Assembly (NCBI GenBank): GCA_020698575.1
Contig: CM036239.1
Span: 44,357,763-44,421,762 of the forward strand
Direction: 5' to 3'
DNA length: 64,000 bases
DNA from: Bostrychus sinensis
Lineage: Eukaryota; Chordata; Actinopteri; Gobiiformes; Eleotridae
The position numbers and the translations under genes were made by a program. This document shows, piece after piece, positions 10,403 to 22,397 of the stretch; position 1 is the stretch's first letter, and each line of letters begins with the position of its first letter. The notes below the pieces were generated by a model, which was not told the DNA's origin, made no database searches, and was given only the letters and a program-made list of their open reading frames with translations.

Positions 10403-11480
10403 TTTTTGCCGATTAATTTGTGAAGGTGTAGCAAGCAGTAGTCTCTGTTGTATATACGCAGCTGCAAATTTAGTACAATATTACAATGCATTCTTTGTAT
10501 AATGATCAAATAAACAGTGGGACTACAGGAGCTCACCACCAGTTTACCAAAGAAATGGCCACTACTGAAACAGAAGTTTTAATGTGTTGTGTAACCATAC
10601 TGAGTGCCATGTGCCGTGTCTGTATCTCTATGTTCCTTGCGGACATGTCGAACAGCAGGCGCCACCACGACAGCCTCCCCACTCCTGCGTGTACGTGTGA
10701 ACCAATCTCCTCATGCGGCCGCGCTCCAGTGTCTATCTGCGGACAATGCTGTGAAGTTGATTTTAGGCCGACCACTGGCTCTGGTCTTATTAGAGCCCCT
10801 CTGGTTTAAAGGACAGCACCCCTGGAGAAGGACCGGACTGAATAGCCACATTATCACATTTCCTTCCGCTATTTTCCAATTAGCTCGGTATCGATCAGCG
10901 GCAGGCTCCTGGTGCTCAGAGCCTTTCACGCACTCTGCTTGGAGCCACTTCTCTTTGGGTTCTTTGTGATTTCTCACACTATGGGCTTGGAAAAAATAAA
11001 TAAATAAATTGCTAGAATGCCATGTGCTATTCTAAACCCACTTTTTACCTGTTCATAAAGGTGAAAAATGTCACTTTTTTACCCTAATTAAACAGCTTCA
11101 GAGTCCGTGTGATTACTAAAGAAGTTGTTGGTGAAAAAACAGCCTTGTAAGAATGGGAGAACCAAGCTGTTGTCCCGTAATTCTCGTTTTTCATTAAATG
11201 TATGGATGCATTTGGCAACTACCCCTGCCATAGCTCCCATATACTGTTCATGATTGTCCTGTCTCCCTTTTTTATGACATCTTCCTCCTCTGACAGCTTC
11301 TTGATGTGACAGCGTGATTTGTTACTGGAGCACAAACGCGCCTCAACATCAGATCTCTCTGTCCCACTCTGGGGGTTGCACAAATTTAGGTCGAAGACTG
11401 AGAAGCTTTACCCAGCGGTGAGACATCGGCTGCACTTACAGAGCTGTTGAAGACTGTCATGTTATGTTACGTTTGTGAGT
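10403..11480. other. Non-coding, partly complex sequence (candidate regulatory island 10640-10990)
   Basis: I see no gene. 10640-10990 has balanced base composition with motifs such as CCAATTAGCTCGGTATCGATC and TTCCTTCCGCTATTTTCC, and is free of recognised repeats. It could be a conserved element, but only alignment to other fish would show that. Overlapping frames of 107 and 121 codons show no domain. Confidence 0.3.
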
Positions 11481-11489
11481 GTCTCAGTA

Positions 11490-11640
11490 TGTCTCTGTGT
11501 TAGCCCTGCGACGAATAGGCCACTGTCCAGGGTGGGGTGTACCCGACCTAAAGCACATACTGTAGTTACTGGGCTAGGCTCCAGCACCCATGACACCTAA
11601 CGGGAATAAGTGGAAGAAGATGAATGAATGAATAATCAAT
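11490..11640 (+). repeat. Fragment of a tRNA-derived SINE (3' half)
   Basis: It carries the family text TAGCCCTGCGAC, CCACTGTCCAGGG and GTTACTGGGCTAGGCTCCAG, ending in (GAAT)n (11621-11635). This is the 3' half of the SINE present in full on the minus strand at 51853-52252, here in plus orientation and without its tRNA head. Confidence 0.75.
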
Positions 11641-12700
11641 AAATTAACATTAGAGCCATACTGTAATACACTGACTGACTATATACCTCATTTGTTTACT
11701 ACTGAATCTAAAGGCTTCCTATCTAACTTCAAAACAAGTAAGATCACACTCTGAACATAAACAAACCTAACCCTCATACTGCATGACAAAGTGGGGTAAA
11801 ATGTGACCCCGGGTGTAATTTTTTTATATCATAGTTTGTGTTTTTAAAGCAGTTCTCAGTAACTTTTTATACCTTAAATAAACCTTTAAATAAACCATTT
11901 TGTGAGTATTTACAATAGTGCTTTACTCCAAAATGTAGGGGGGTTGGGGGGGCTCTATAGAAGAAAATAAGGCAAAATAAGGCAAAGCAGCGAAGAAACG
12001 AGCAGAGTTACTGAGTTCCACTTTAATAAACACAAATGTTTCAGGGTCAATATTGATCCCAGTCAAAAGTACTATTTTTACCCATGTAATTTTTTAAAAT
12101 ATATTTTTATCACTTTGTTGGGTTTTTCTTTTACAAGACAAACAGATTTGATGTGTAAAACACTAGAGGGAGGTTAGATGCACACTGTCTGTCATTTTTT
12201 AGTTTGTCCAGGTTTACTGAGGCCCACTGGAGCTCACTGTCTGCAACAAAACTATGCTTTTTTGCTTGGGGAGAATACTGTTTTATAATGTAACAAGACC
12301 ACCATGATATTGAGAGACTTTTGCTATCACGATATCACCAATACTGTTACATTATAAACTATTAAATAAATAAATATTAAATAGTAAAATAATTATAAAA
12401 ATCACTAAAAACAAAGTCCTGATAGAGTCTGAACTGAGCCAGGAACATTTCTGAAGTCACCCAGGTCTTGCTCTGGTCCTACACAGACTGGACAGTCCTG
12501 GCCTCAAAAACCATACTATTAGAGCGCCCCCTACAGGAGACACAAACAACAAAACACAGGACAATACCAAGACAATAACGACCTAATCTCATCCTCACTT
12601 TTGAGGCCTACAAACGGGCTCCAAGACTGCAGTCAATGAATCTATTTTATACTGATTCAGCTTCATTACTGATCAAAAATCATTTAAAAGTCATACTTTA

Positions 12701-12738
<38 letters not shown>

Positions 12739-13046
12739 TAATGAAAGGCAAATTTCTATTTTAAAAAAGTTCAACTTTAAATTATTTTTGGTGGTTTTAT
12801 TGAGATTAATCTACAATGGCCTGCCCAATTTTAACCTTAAAAATGAAGCTTTTTTTCATATGATTTTAAGCTAAAACACATCAGAATGAAGAGTGGTGAA
12901 GGAGCTTCCTTTGTGTTATTGTGGCTTGTTCCTGACATAAAGCATGCAACTTTTTTAAAGAAAGTCCATCATTTTAAGTGTTCAAAAATGCAAATATTAG
13001 GCAAATTTATCAAAATAATAATTTACAAATAAAAAACGTATGTATT
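11641..13046. other. AT-rich non-coding region with small inverted repeat and poly-T
   Basis: TATAATGTAAC (12285) faces GTTACATTATA (12342) around a 50-bp loop rich in ATATC/GATAT. A poly-T of about 34 lies at 12704-12737. The stretch 11915-12010 (TTTACTCCAAAATGTAGGGG) resembles 16455-16510 and, inverted, 33920-33955, so it is a further uncharacterised dispersed repeat. No gene is supported. Confidence 0.5.
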
Positions 13047-13068
13047 TATTATTATTATTATTATTATT

Positions 13069-13104
<36 letters not shown>

Positions 13105-13135
13105 ATTTTATTTTATTTATTTATTTTATTTTTTA
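13047..13135. repeat. Compound microsatellite (ATT)n(GTT)n
   Basis: ATT repeats (13047-13070) pass directly into GTT/TTG repeats (13071-13103) and then TTTTA-rich sequence. It is simple sequence and is expected to be length-variable. Confidence 0.95.
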
Positions 13136-13379
13136 TTGACACCGCACTAATGATGACCAAAAAGGAAAAAAAAAAGTGATTTTTATTGTTGGGACACAAG
13201 GTGAGCCCAGGATGAGGGCTTGGCTTCTCTTAATACTCCTACAGTTAATGCTGTAACTCACTTATTTAAAATTCTGTTATATAGTACTTACAAACACAAG
13301 ATAAATTTGCAGTACAATAATGATTTCATTTTATTCATTATTTCACATCTTCCTACTCACTCCCTAACAATGGCCTTAA

Positions 13380-13740
13380 ACTCCTCGGGGATAAAGATTT
13401 TCTCATTTGGGAAAACTGATCTGCGAGATCCTTAATGAAGAAAACAGCTCAAATCTTTAATTAACGTGGAGTAAAGATTAAAATGTTGGAGGAATGCTAA
13501 TGAGCAGCTACTTAGCCACTGGAATCCCTCTTAATGACTGCCTTTTGCTTTTGTATTATTGATTTTATTGTGTGGCACTTTCCCACTGAGCTTTTTATCG
13601 TTCAAAAAAAGTCCGGCACAAAGGAAATAATTCTCCAAAAATGAGTAATGCACTGACAAGGCATTAGTGCAAATGCTCGAAAAATGAATATTGTAAGCCA
13701 GTCATTCTTTGGATATAGTCTCAGCTCTTCTCTTCCAAGT
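13380..13740. promoter_or_regulatory. Candidate conserved regulatory island
   Basis: A repeat-free stretch with dense homeodomain-type cores: CTTTAATTAACGTGG, GCTAATGAGCAG, CTCTTAATGACTG, GCATTAGTGC. There is no sustained coding frame. The call is an inference from composition alone; conservation and activity are unknown. Confidence 0.25.
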
Positions 13741-15352
13741 TGCAGACTGTATCAGAAGTGCTCCAAATATGTACTATATACATTCCTAAAGATACAAGTA
13801 GTTAACAAAAACATATCTTGAGTAAAGGTTAAAAAAAATATTAAAAATTAAAAAAATGTATTGAAAGACAAGACAAAAGCTTAAGTTGAGTTTCGAGCAA
13901 TGACAGTGTAATGTCCTACAATAAGTTTTTGATTATTTTTCATAATTTTTTTACAACAAATATTTCATATTATTGTACAACATAACACTGGAAAAAAGAG
14001 AAAAAATAAGAAATAAAAACAAAATACACAGCAAGGGATTAAAAATAAATGCTGGTTGTTTTCTATAAGGCTGATGATGTTTTTTATTTATTTATTGTTT
14101 GTGTTTTAGGTTTTTATGTTTATGTTTTTTATCATTTGCTCTTTGTACAAAACATAAATATATAAATAAGTGTAGTAAAGTTTACTTGATACTACTAGGG
14201 TCAAAAATACTCTTACTCATATAGAGATTGTCAAATTTTACTTTATTTATTTTTTTTATTAAAAAATTTTTATTAACATTTTCACTACAACTACTAGGTT
14301 AAAAATACTCATTTCAAGATTCTAAGATTTCACTAGAGTCAAAGAACAATTCTCCCCCAAGTTTCTACTTAATTTTTCCTATTACTACCTCAACTACTGT
14401 TACTACTATTATTGCTATTACTGCTAGTATAGTAGTACTTATAGTAAATAATAATACTGCTAGTATTAGTATTTAATATAAGTACTGCTACTACTGCTAT
14501 CGAAAATCCTTTTACTCCTTCAAAGACAACAAACATTTATTGCACTTAACTTGAGTTTAAGTAACATGCTTCTTTCCACTGCTGGGTAGTACTGAGGGCA
14601 GTGTGTCTGTGTTTGGGTATTTTGATCAGTGGAGGAGGATCGATTGGTGCCTGTGAGGGTGGGCCTGGTTCAAGCAGCACTCAGCCCCCCCAGTCCAGAG
14701 TGTGTCTTTCGGGCAAAACGTGTGGATTAAGGGAGGCCTGAACTTGAAACAGGAAAGGACACAGCAGTCAATAACACACTGATTAATGATAATGGCATGC
14801 AAGCCAAGGGGATAATCTTTCTAAGCTCTTTTTATCTAAGGACCCATTGACTGGAAACATGGAGGACAGAAAGAAATCGCACCAATTCCCATGCAGGCAA
14901 ACCATGGTTTCTCTAAAGAGCATAAATATTTGTTTATACCAGTGGGTCTTAAATATTTAAACTGTCAAATGTAACATTAACTCTATATAATTTCAACTTT
15001 ACTGTTTTCATGAAAACATTAAACTCCATAAGGACCATTCTCAGGTGATTTCATTCAAATTCAAATATGAGATTGGGCAAGTCTTGGGCAAGATTGGGCC
15101 AGTCTCCAGTAGTAAAGTGCAAATGAACATTGGTCTCATTTGCAGTGGAAAAAACAATAGTAAAGACTGACATTTGTATTTGGGAAAAAAGGTGCATTCA
15201 ACTAATAACATGTTTAAGAAGGAGGCAAACCTTTTCTCATTATGTTTCTTGATTATTGAGGATTTTACTAGAAGATTTCTCAACATGTACAGTATAAGCT
15301 TTGTCCAATCTCAAACAAAGGCTCCAGTTGGCTGGTCTACAGCATTTTAACT
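13741..15352. other. AT-rich non-coding region with triplet-like and decayed repeat sequence
   Basis: 14360-14520 is an imperfect array of ACTACT/ATTACT/TAGTA triplets. The block ends TTAAGTAACATGCTTC then TTTCCACTGCTGGG (14555-14590), similar in style to the right end of the AGTACTT hAT-like family at 7504, so 14030-14590 may be an old copy. 14600-14900 is more complex (GATTAATGATAATGGC). No gene is supported. Confidence 0.4.
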
Positions 15353-15361
15353 CTAAATAGC

Positions 15362-15827
15362 TTGCCTGGAAAATCCAGAACTGATATGTCTCTGTATTAT
15401 TATACAGAGAAATATCAGTCTGGTCACCACGCCGTCCACAGTGGTTTACTCAAATCCTAACCATACCGTGCATTTTGATTCGCTTATTTAAGTCACGTGT
15501 TCTTCGCGAGCAGCATCCGCAACAACAACAATCAAGGTGGTGCACTGAGGAGCCGAGTTTGTTTCATTCAGCGGTAAATTCCATTTTAAATGACCAAAAA
15601 CATATCGAGTCATTAAAACCACAGCAGCTTGCAGCACTAGAAGCCTTTATTTAAAAAAAAAAATGTTTCCACGTTGCTTACTTTCTTGTCGCTTTGTTAA
15701 CGTCACGTCCGCCATTTTCTGATTGGCTAACTCCGCTGCCCGTTTGCTCCGCGCTAGAAATCGAATTGATTCTATGGCGACCAGACTCATCCGCTGGTAC
15801 AGCAGTGAGTCTGAAATTTCCAGGCAA
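15362..15827. mobile_element. 466-bp inverted-repeat element with perfect 9-bp target duplication
   Basis: The ends are TTGCCTGGAAAATCCAGA (15362) and, inverted, TTGCCTGGAAATTTCAGA (15827). Both sides are flanked by the identical 9-bp CTAAATAGC (15353-15361 and 15828-15836). The interior is relatively GC-rich, with TTCTGATTGGCTAACTCCGC and CACGTCCGCCATTTT, and encodes no protein. A 9-bp duplication points to Mutator-like or a similar superfamily (8-10 bp); hAT normally makes 8. It is non-autonomous. Confidence 0.78.
15381..15418. other. Hairpin near the left end of the 9-bp-duplication element
   Basis: CTGATATGTCTCTGTAT pairs with ATACAGAGAAATATCAG across a TATT loop: a 17-bp stem with one mismatch. 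It sits subterminal to one inverted repeat and has no counterpart at the other end. Confidence 0.75.
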
Positions 15828-15937
15828 CTAAATAGCTGCCAATAATACAGAGAAAGTGTCTATTCAGCACTGGCTATGTCTGCTCATTCAGACAAACCAG
15901 CTAAGTTTAAGGTGTGTCATGAATTAGTAATTTGTGG

Positions 15938-16200
15938 CGGCAGATTGGTCCAAGTCTGGGCAGTGTACCTTTGAAATGAAGCAAGACCAAGCAATGTTTT
16001 AAAGGGGAACTGAGCTGTACTTGGGACGGCAGTAGCATAGTTATTAGTGTGATTGTGTGTTTGGTGGTGATCGGAGAGGCCATAGGCACAGAATGGAAGC
16101 TTCCATCAGCGGCCATGGCTACAAAAAGTACCTCACCAACCCCCAAGTGTGACTGAGGAGTGAATTAATAATGCACCCAATTTTAAAGCGACTTTGAGTG
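15938..16200 (+). repeat. Decayed SINE (same type as 34103-34392)
   Basis: The 3' half matches the SINE at 34103-34392 in the opposite orientation: GTGTGACTGAGGAGTGAAT, AATAATGCA, then TTTTAAAGCGACTTTGAGTG. The tail AAAGCG-CTTTGAG is typical of fish SINEs that share a LINE 3' end. The tRNA-like head is too degraded to define. Confidence 0.55.
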
Positions 16201-16204
16201 TCTA

Positions 16205-16679
16205 TTATTATTAACAATTAACTAGCTTTGGAGTCAGGGTGATGGCTAAATGAGTTATTGCAGGGTGAATAAATGCACCTGCACCTCCCACTGGTGTATC
16301 TTTGTGAAATATCAGCCTGAAGGTGGCCCCGAAGTCTTGGGTTGGCAGAGCAGCTAAAAGGTAGAGGTAACCTGAGTACATGTGTATGAGGAGGAGAAAA
16401 TTAGGGTCATGCGGAGCGAGGGGTCACACAAAAGTCAACCGCACTCTTGAATATTTACTCCAAAATATAGGGGGAGCTCTAGAGAAAAATGCAACCAAAA
16501 ACAATGAAGAAACAAGCAAACTTAAATGGTACGCCTGATGCTCCAAACCTGCTGGTCCAGACAACCAAACATTTAGCCACGTATCAATAATTTGCACATT
16601 TACACAGTATTTAAGGTTACTTAAACCAATATGGCTGCAACAACAAAACGCCACGACTCTAAAGCTCTATATTCTCTCT
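16205..16679. other. Non-coding sequence with a minor dispersed repeat
   Basis: 16455-16520 (TTTACTCCAAAATATAGGGG, GAGCTCTAGAG) resembles 11915-12010. Nothing else is recognised. Confidence 0.4.
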
Positions 16680-17260
16680 CAGGATATATAAACAGTGCTA
16701 TTTCAGGATGGCATCTATTTTCATAATCTTCAGCGTTTTTCCTCCTCTGACCATTTTGGCAGTCAAATCATCCATCAGCACAATTTTCTTTCACCTTGCC
16801 ACAAAATATGATCACTAAAGCCTTACTCATTATAATAACAAATTCTTTCCGCACCATTATCAAACGCTTATCGGCAGCGGGAAAATTGGAAATTGTAGTT
16901 TATCCGGGCATCCTCCAATCAGTCTTGCCCATCTGAGACTCAGGGCTCTGTTTAGAAATTTAAAAGCCACTCATCTTCCTTCACTTGCCTATGGATTTGC
17001 CGCCACTGACGGCTAATGTATGCACGCTCATGGACGCAATTATTCCCTATATCCACAGACGAGAAGGGACGCAACCACGCAGACATGCTGGAGACAGATT
17101 GGATGCATCTCTAGTGTTTATCTGTAGAGCTTGTCATGAGGCAGCGCACTGGAGATGGATGTTCACCTCTCGGCGTGTAGAGGGAGCCCCGCTGAGGACT
17201 GTGAACTTGGATCCTGCGGGAGGTCCTGCTTCGATCCCATAATCCTTCACTCTACCTTTC
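16680..17260. promoter_or_regulatory. Candidate regulatory island
   Basis: Repeat-free, mixed-composition sequence between two transposon-rich stretches. It includes ACGCTTATCGGCAGCGGG and CTGACGGCTAATGTATGC, with an 85-codon plus-strand frame (16985-17242) that shows no domain. A conserved element is possible but not shown. Confidence 0.22.
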
Positions 17261-17339
17261 TCTCATCTTCCCATTTGTGTGCTGTCTCTTGACGCTTGCT
17301 GGGACACTTGATCCTGTTTTTAACTCTGTCCTTGGTCAC

Positions 17340-18013
17340 CTCTAGAACAGTATTGTGCATTTTTCAACCTTTAAAAACATTATCTGATTAGAAGAAAACA
17401 GGGTGCAAAATATTACAATCTTTTGAACATAATCAAAGAAAAAGAACACTTCACTTCCTTAAACTTTTTGTATGATGCCATTTTACTACAAAATAATAAA
17501 AAAAAATAGCTGTGAGAAATCAATGGAAACAGAGCTGTACACCGATTTTCAAATAAATGAATGAGAGCAGACTGGATGTAGAGGGCTTGTTGATTGGTCA
17601 GTGCTTCCTGAAGTGGGCGGGGGTTTGGGGGAGAGGCTGGGCTTGTGGAACCAAGCATTTTGAGACCTCAAAATGGCCATGCCCGAGAATACAGGATTAC
17701 TCAAACAGGCATGAATGAAGCAAAACACAAGTCCAGTTATGTTTTTGATGAGAGGACATTATAATGTTGTTTATCTGATTGTTTTTTATTGTTGATGTGA
17801 CACCTTTACATTTTTGATCAGCACTTTGGCGCACTTGTCTTATTATTATTCTATTTATTGTTATGTTTTTATTTTTTATTTCTGTCTGGAAGCCTGAACT
17901 CCAACTGCAAACAAATTCTAATCATGGGTATGAATAAAGTTACCTGAACCTGATAACATGGTAGAAAACTCAGAAAAGTCAATTTTTCATAATACAGTAT
18001 AGCCCCTTTAGTG
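17340..18013 (-). mobile_element. TTAA-MITE family A, copy 3, interrupted
   Basis: On the minus strand it has the family A features: end TATAGCCCC (18002), AACATGGTAGAAA, GTTTTTGATGAGAGGAC, AGGATTACTCAAACAGG, TTTTGAGACCTCAAAATGG, GATTGGTCAGTGCTTCCTG. About 185 bp (17765-17950) are inserted between GACATTATAATG and AACATGG. That insert ends GAATAAAGTTACCTGAACCTG, like a retroposon tail. Confidence 0.72.
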
Positions 18014-18799
18014 CTTGTAATAATGCAGAGGGAGATGAGCAGCGCGAATATATGTAATAGACTAAACCTCTCTAGTACAGGTTGAACATTGTCATTTCCA
18101 ATAATTCCTAGATAAAAAGCCTATATTCACCTATTTCTAAACTGTGTTATTACTAAACTGGAAAGAATGTACACATTTCATAAATTACAATATTGACTCC
18201 AAATTTTGGTCAAAATTCGAACATATCATATTTGGTCTTCATGAAAAAAAACATGGACTTTAACATAAAAGTGACAATTCATCTACTTATTATATTTGGC
18301 AAATTTCATATTCATAAATCAACATTTTCTTCATCCCAACCTTTTTTTCCCTGCAATAATTAAAGAAATAGAATCTTACTTATGTACTACCTCTAAAAGC
18401 ATAAACAAAAAATCTATAAATACACATGAAAGTTGTCTGTCTCTGAATGTTTTTAATTTATTGTAATGTATTTTTTGTAATGTATATGCCACCCCCTGGC
18501 ATTCTCCATTTTAATGTTTGTGTTTTGTTTTTTGTTTTACATGTTAAATTTTTGTCTTTTCATAAAAATAATAAAAAAGCCATATGACATGTGACCAATA
18601 ATCATTTTTACAGTATACTAGCATGTGACAGTTTTCCTTAAATCCAAGAAAAAAAAAATGTTTATGACCTTTGCACAACATAAAGATCTTGCTAATAGTC
18701 CTAGATCTGTAATATGCAACATAACAAAAACATATATTGACCAAAATGTACTGTACTGTGTATAATGGTCTATCCCTAATTGCTCTTATGCCGTCCTTC
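18014..18799. other. AT-rich non-coding sequence
   Basis: No gene or named repeat recognised. It includes GCCACCCCCTGGCATTC at 18487 and long AT-rich stretches. Confidence 0.4.
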
Positions 18800-19090
18800 T
18801 TTCCCACTCAGTCTTGCGTTTAAGGAGCTGGCACCGGTTCCTGTGGCCCCTGCGCTTTCCGTTCGATTGGCCCAATAGTTTATTCACTTTACCCCGACAC
18901 AAAAGACATCAGGCTGAGTGATCGGCGGGCAGCGGCCAGGGCACGGCTGATCAATGTGGCCTTTGGCGGAGGTGGAGGGGGGGAGGAGAATAGATGTACG
19001 GAGAGAGAGAGAGGCAGCCTGGACCAGACAGGTATCAGCAGGGCGATCGATGGGAACTTTTGCTGAGATAAGAAGGTCCAGCCTGGTTCG
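18800..19090. promoter_or_regulatory. GC-richer candidate regulatory island
   Basis: The composition rises sharply against the AT-rich neighbours: GCTGGCACCGGTTCCTG, GATCGGCGGGCAGCGG, CGGAGGTGGAGGGGGG, plus GATTGGCCCAATAG (CCAAT box on both strands). The minus-strand 70-codon frame across it has no domain. The role is unproven. Confidence 0.25.
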
Positions 19091-19164
19091 GGACATATAG
19101 TATTAGCCTTTGCTTACAGTGCTCATAAGTCTTGTCCTGATGATACACTGTGGAAATGATAGCC

Positions 19165-19310
19165 ACAGAGAAGCTGGAGAGTAACCCAGTAACATAGGAA
19201 GAACATGGAGACTCCGCTCAGAGAGATGGTGTGACAGCCGGCGTGAGGATTGCTCTCACAACCTCCTTCCTGGGAGTCAAGAGCACTAAACAGCTCTACC
19301 TCTAACCACC
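19165..19310 (-). repeat. Fragment of a tRNA-derived SINE (5' half)
   Basis: It shares with the full SINE at 51853-52252 the ordered blocks GAACATGGAGACTCCGC, GTGTGACAGCCGGCG and the degenerate head ACAGCTCTACCTCTAACCACC. It is truncated on the 3' side. Confidence 0.6.
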
Positions 19311-19699
19311 CGTAAACCCCTAAATTAAAAACGTGGAATAATCTATCTCATTGCCTTAGCCCAGGACCATCCTGCCTTCAGACAGCAGGCCTCTACTGTT
19401 ACTTAAGTGGCCATGCAAGGATTAAGTTAAAGTTTTGCATTGCTATTTCACGTTTTATATGTTAAAATGATGTATATGTATGCAAAATTGGTAGAGAACG
19501 CTTGGATTAGGTGTTCTTGCCCCCTGCTGGCAATGATGGGGACTGGACAGAGCATAAGAATGGCTAATTGGCACGCCTATTAACAACATGACGCTAACAG
19601 ACAAGACAAATGAGCTGACTGGTTCTTAGTGACGGCAATTTAAGTGCTAGAATGATCAGAGTAAGTTCGGTGATGGTGTATGGGCTTTAGAAACGCAGA

Positions 19700-19852
19700 G
19701 CAGTGAGACCAGAACATTTCTAGCTCTTGCAAAAGAGACGTCATCAGCATAGAGGATTACCCAAACAAGAAAATAATACTCCAGGTACGTTTTTGAGGTG
19801 GAAACCATATTACAACATGGTTAAAAGCTCTAGTCGCATAATAGGGGACCTA
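19700..19852 (-). repeat. TTAA-MITE family A, copy 4 (fragment)
   Basis: It matches family A from GAGGATTACCCAAAC through ACTCCAGGTACGTTTTTGAG and TACAACATGGTTAAAAGC to CATAATAGGGGACC near 19848. The other half is missing. Confidence 0.6.
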
Positions 19853-19879
19853 AGTGACCTAAATTGAATACCTTTTTAA

Positions 19880-20640
19880 TACTTTTAGGACCTTAGGGAT
19901 ACCCTGAACAGTACAGCCCTGATAGCATGTGGTTCATTTGTTGATTTAGATACCAGCTCTTTTATTATCTCTGCCAGAAGAAATCTGCTAATGTAGCGTG
20001 ATAAATGCCGAGCCGTAATGAAATTGTTTGCAAAAGAGGAAGCGAAGATCATTGATTGGGCTCCATTCACGTCTTTGTTTGTCTGTATATCACCGTAATG
20101 GCACAGACACTATTGATTCCTTATATCGGGCCAAACAATGGAAGCAGGTATGAGTTTGCTTATGTCACTTTTCAATGCGAGTTCACCCTTATGATAATTT
20201 CTCAAGTCACGACGAAGCCCACCCTGATAGTTTTGTTTATTGATTAGGACGTGTCGAAAGGGGGACCAGCTTTCCTCAGCCTGCAGTGTTTATGCCGCGC
20301 TACACTAATTGTCTTCTGCTCCAAGTTCTCAGAGAAGAAAGCGGCGCTGTTAGCCCTCTCTGTCAGAGCAGTCATTTATTCTATTTCTGGTTAAGGGCTT
20401 TTTAAAATGCAAGCTACAAACACTGCCATTGTGAATCATGATTAGCGTTTGTGCTCTCTACATCTTAATGAAGTGCAAGAATGTACAGAGGCAGTCAGCT
20501 CCGTGTCTGTTACTTAATCTCAGATACTGATAAGTGATTTGGGTGCTATGGCTCAGCAAATAAATGAGTAATCAGCTCGTATTGTCTACTGTGAACCACC
20601 AGACGGCTGTAGACAAACTAGAAATTTAACCGGAAGTTGC
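19880..20640. promoter_or_regulatory. Large candidate regulatory island
   Basis: About 750 bp without recognised repeats, with balanced composition and many developmental-factor-like cores: GATCATTGATTGGGC, CCTTATATCGGGCC, GTGAATCATGATTAGCG, GAAGTGCAAGAATG, CAAATAAATGAGTAATC. Several short frames on both strands carry no domain. This is the longest such stretch in the window. Its status as conserved non-coding DNA is inference. Confidence 0.3.
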
Positions 20641-20689
20641 TCAACTCACTGAGAAAAAAAGTTTTTTAGAGTGTAAAATTCATTCATTG

Positions 20690-20800
20690 TCTTCTGTTTA
20701 GTCCTGTTAGGGGTTGTGGGTGGCTGGAGCCTATCCCAGGAACTATGGGCCTTAAATGAGGTACACCCCGGACAACGGCCAGTTAGTCGCAGGGTTACCA
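20690..20800 (-). repeat. SINE 3' fragment
   Basis: TTCATTCATTG followed by GTTAGGGGTTGTGGGTGGCT, GGAGCCTATCCCAG, GGTACACCCCGGAC and CAGTTAGTCGCAGGG: the 3' portion of the SINE family seen at 51853-52252, minus orientation. Confidence 0.75.
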
Positions 20801-20930
20801 CAAAGAATACTAAAGTGCAAATGTTTTAGGCAGGTAACAAAATTGCTGTTAAACAAGAGAGCTTTAATTAAAACAAATTTTAAAAAAGAAAACTGAATTA
20901 ATTTTGGTGTGAATTCAGGTTGCTGTTTGG

Positions 20931-21115
20931 ATCCAGGAGCGCTTGTACTGGTTTGAAAACAGTACTGCAGTCTAAATCAAAACAATATTCTGTGGGTTGC
21001 CAGTCTTTCTGCTTTTCTGATTGGACGATTGGCAATGCAGGGTTTAGAACCAAAACAAAATGCAAACAAAAACAACTTGGCCATTATGCAAAATATACAC
21101 TGCTCAAAAAAATAA
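20931..21115 (+). repeat. Repeat family C copy (TTAA-MITE related to 27130-27394)
   Basis: It shares GCGCTTGTACTGGTTTGAAA, ACTGCAGTC, TGTGGGTTGCCAGTCTTTC and the end motif ATACACTGCTCA with the complete copy at 27130-27394. The terminal TTAA sites are not preserved. Confidence 0.65.
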
Positions 21116-22060
21116 AGGGAAATGTGGATATGGTGAATGAACTTTTGCTTGAGTAGCTAACAAATAATCAAAGCCAAAAGCCTAAAGCTGAAAGTGCAAA
21201 AAAAGTGTAAGGCTCAGAATCAAGATGGCTTGAAAGCAGGGTAACAGAGGCCAAATAGGAAAGATCAGAGTGGCCGGCCCTGAACAGATATCATCACCTG
21301 GTTGGTGGTGAAACTTTTTTTTTTTTTTAAAGACCAGATAACATTTTATTATTCCAGGCATGTGAAAAACCCTTATAACACACAGCCAGACATTGTGAAT
21401 TCATTGGTATATATGACCCAGGACTGATCAATAATGTGTAGTAAAATTAAGCTGAGGGCTTTAACATATTAACTCTCCTGTTGTTCTATAGCTCCCTAGT
21501 GTTATTGGACTTTCTCCATGTGCCGTACGCCTGTGTGTGTGTTTACAGCCACTGTTAGCCTAACTGTATTTGTGTGCACTGGGCGCTGCCTGTTGTTTTA
21601 CATGAGTTGGCTCTGTCTCTGTTCCACCAGGGCTCTCCCTTGCCTCCCGCTGTTGACTGCTGTCTATTTACCCACAGCGCTTTACTGACACATACAGCCT
21701 GGTCAAATACACACAGATAATCTATGCAAATGTAACACTGTTGTTTTCTCAATCAAAAGCTATTTAGCTGCCTGTGTATCATCCTGCGCGTGCTCCCAGA
21801 GGGCTGCTGGTGGAGCTGGGCTGGAGAAATGAGCCTGATTAAAAAACATCGCAAAGTGCTTTGTTTAGCGCCGACAACACCAGACAGATTTGTGTTGCTT
21901 TAATGCACGCTCAATGTAATATCAGGAGCATGTCAGACATGTATTTCTTCATTTGCTGTTTTGTCAGAGCGAGCAGGTTTAGTTTAAGAAGTAGGCAGAC
22001 CCATATATTTTATAATCCATTATTCAAGCAAAGTAAAGTTATTACTGTCAGGTGACCAAA
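21116..22060. other. Non-coding; candidate regulatory island at 21480-22060
   Basis: 21116-21480 is featureless apart from a poly-T (21316-21328). 21480-22060 is repeat-free and more complex (CAATCAAAAGCTATTTAGC, GCGCGTGCTCCCAGAGGGC, TGAGCCTGATT). No coding domain was found on either strand. Confidence 0.25.
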
Positions 22061-22111
22061 GTGTCCCTGTCACAAAACATTATAAAAAATGGATATATTT
22101 TTTTCCACTTC

Positions 22112-22386
22112 TTTTTTTTTTTTTTTTTTTTGCATCAATATTTTATTCAACCTATTATAAATACCAAAAATTTTATTATTTTGTTAGGGATTTTTTTTTT
22201 CCTGTGCTATGTCTAAAAATCAGCTCCCATTAAAACCCATTAAAGTGGTTATAACTTACTGTTACTACAAAAAAAAAAAAAAAAAAAAAATGCTGTTGGT
22301 AATCTTTGAGATACCCAAGGTTGCAATAATCCCCCATAGGAAAATCCACTTTTATTTTGTGTGTGTTTTTTTTTTTTTTTTTTTTG
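22112..22386. repeat. Cluster of homopolymer tracts
   Basis: Poly-T at 22112-22131, poly-A at 22269-22290 and poly-T at 22365-22385. The alternating tails suggest successive retroposon insertions, but no bodies are recognisable. Confidence 0.8.
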
Positions 22387-22397
22387 GATTTTATTAA

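Noticed and set aside
13047..13135. CRISPR-like array
   Set aside because: It is a plain ATT/GTT microsatellite without spacers, in a eukaryotic context.
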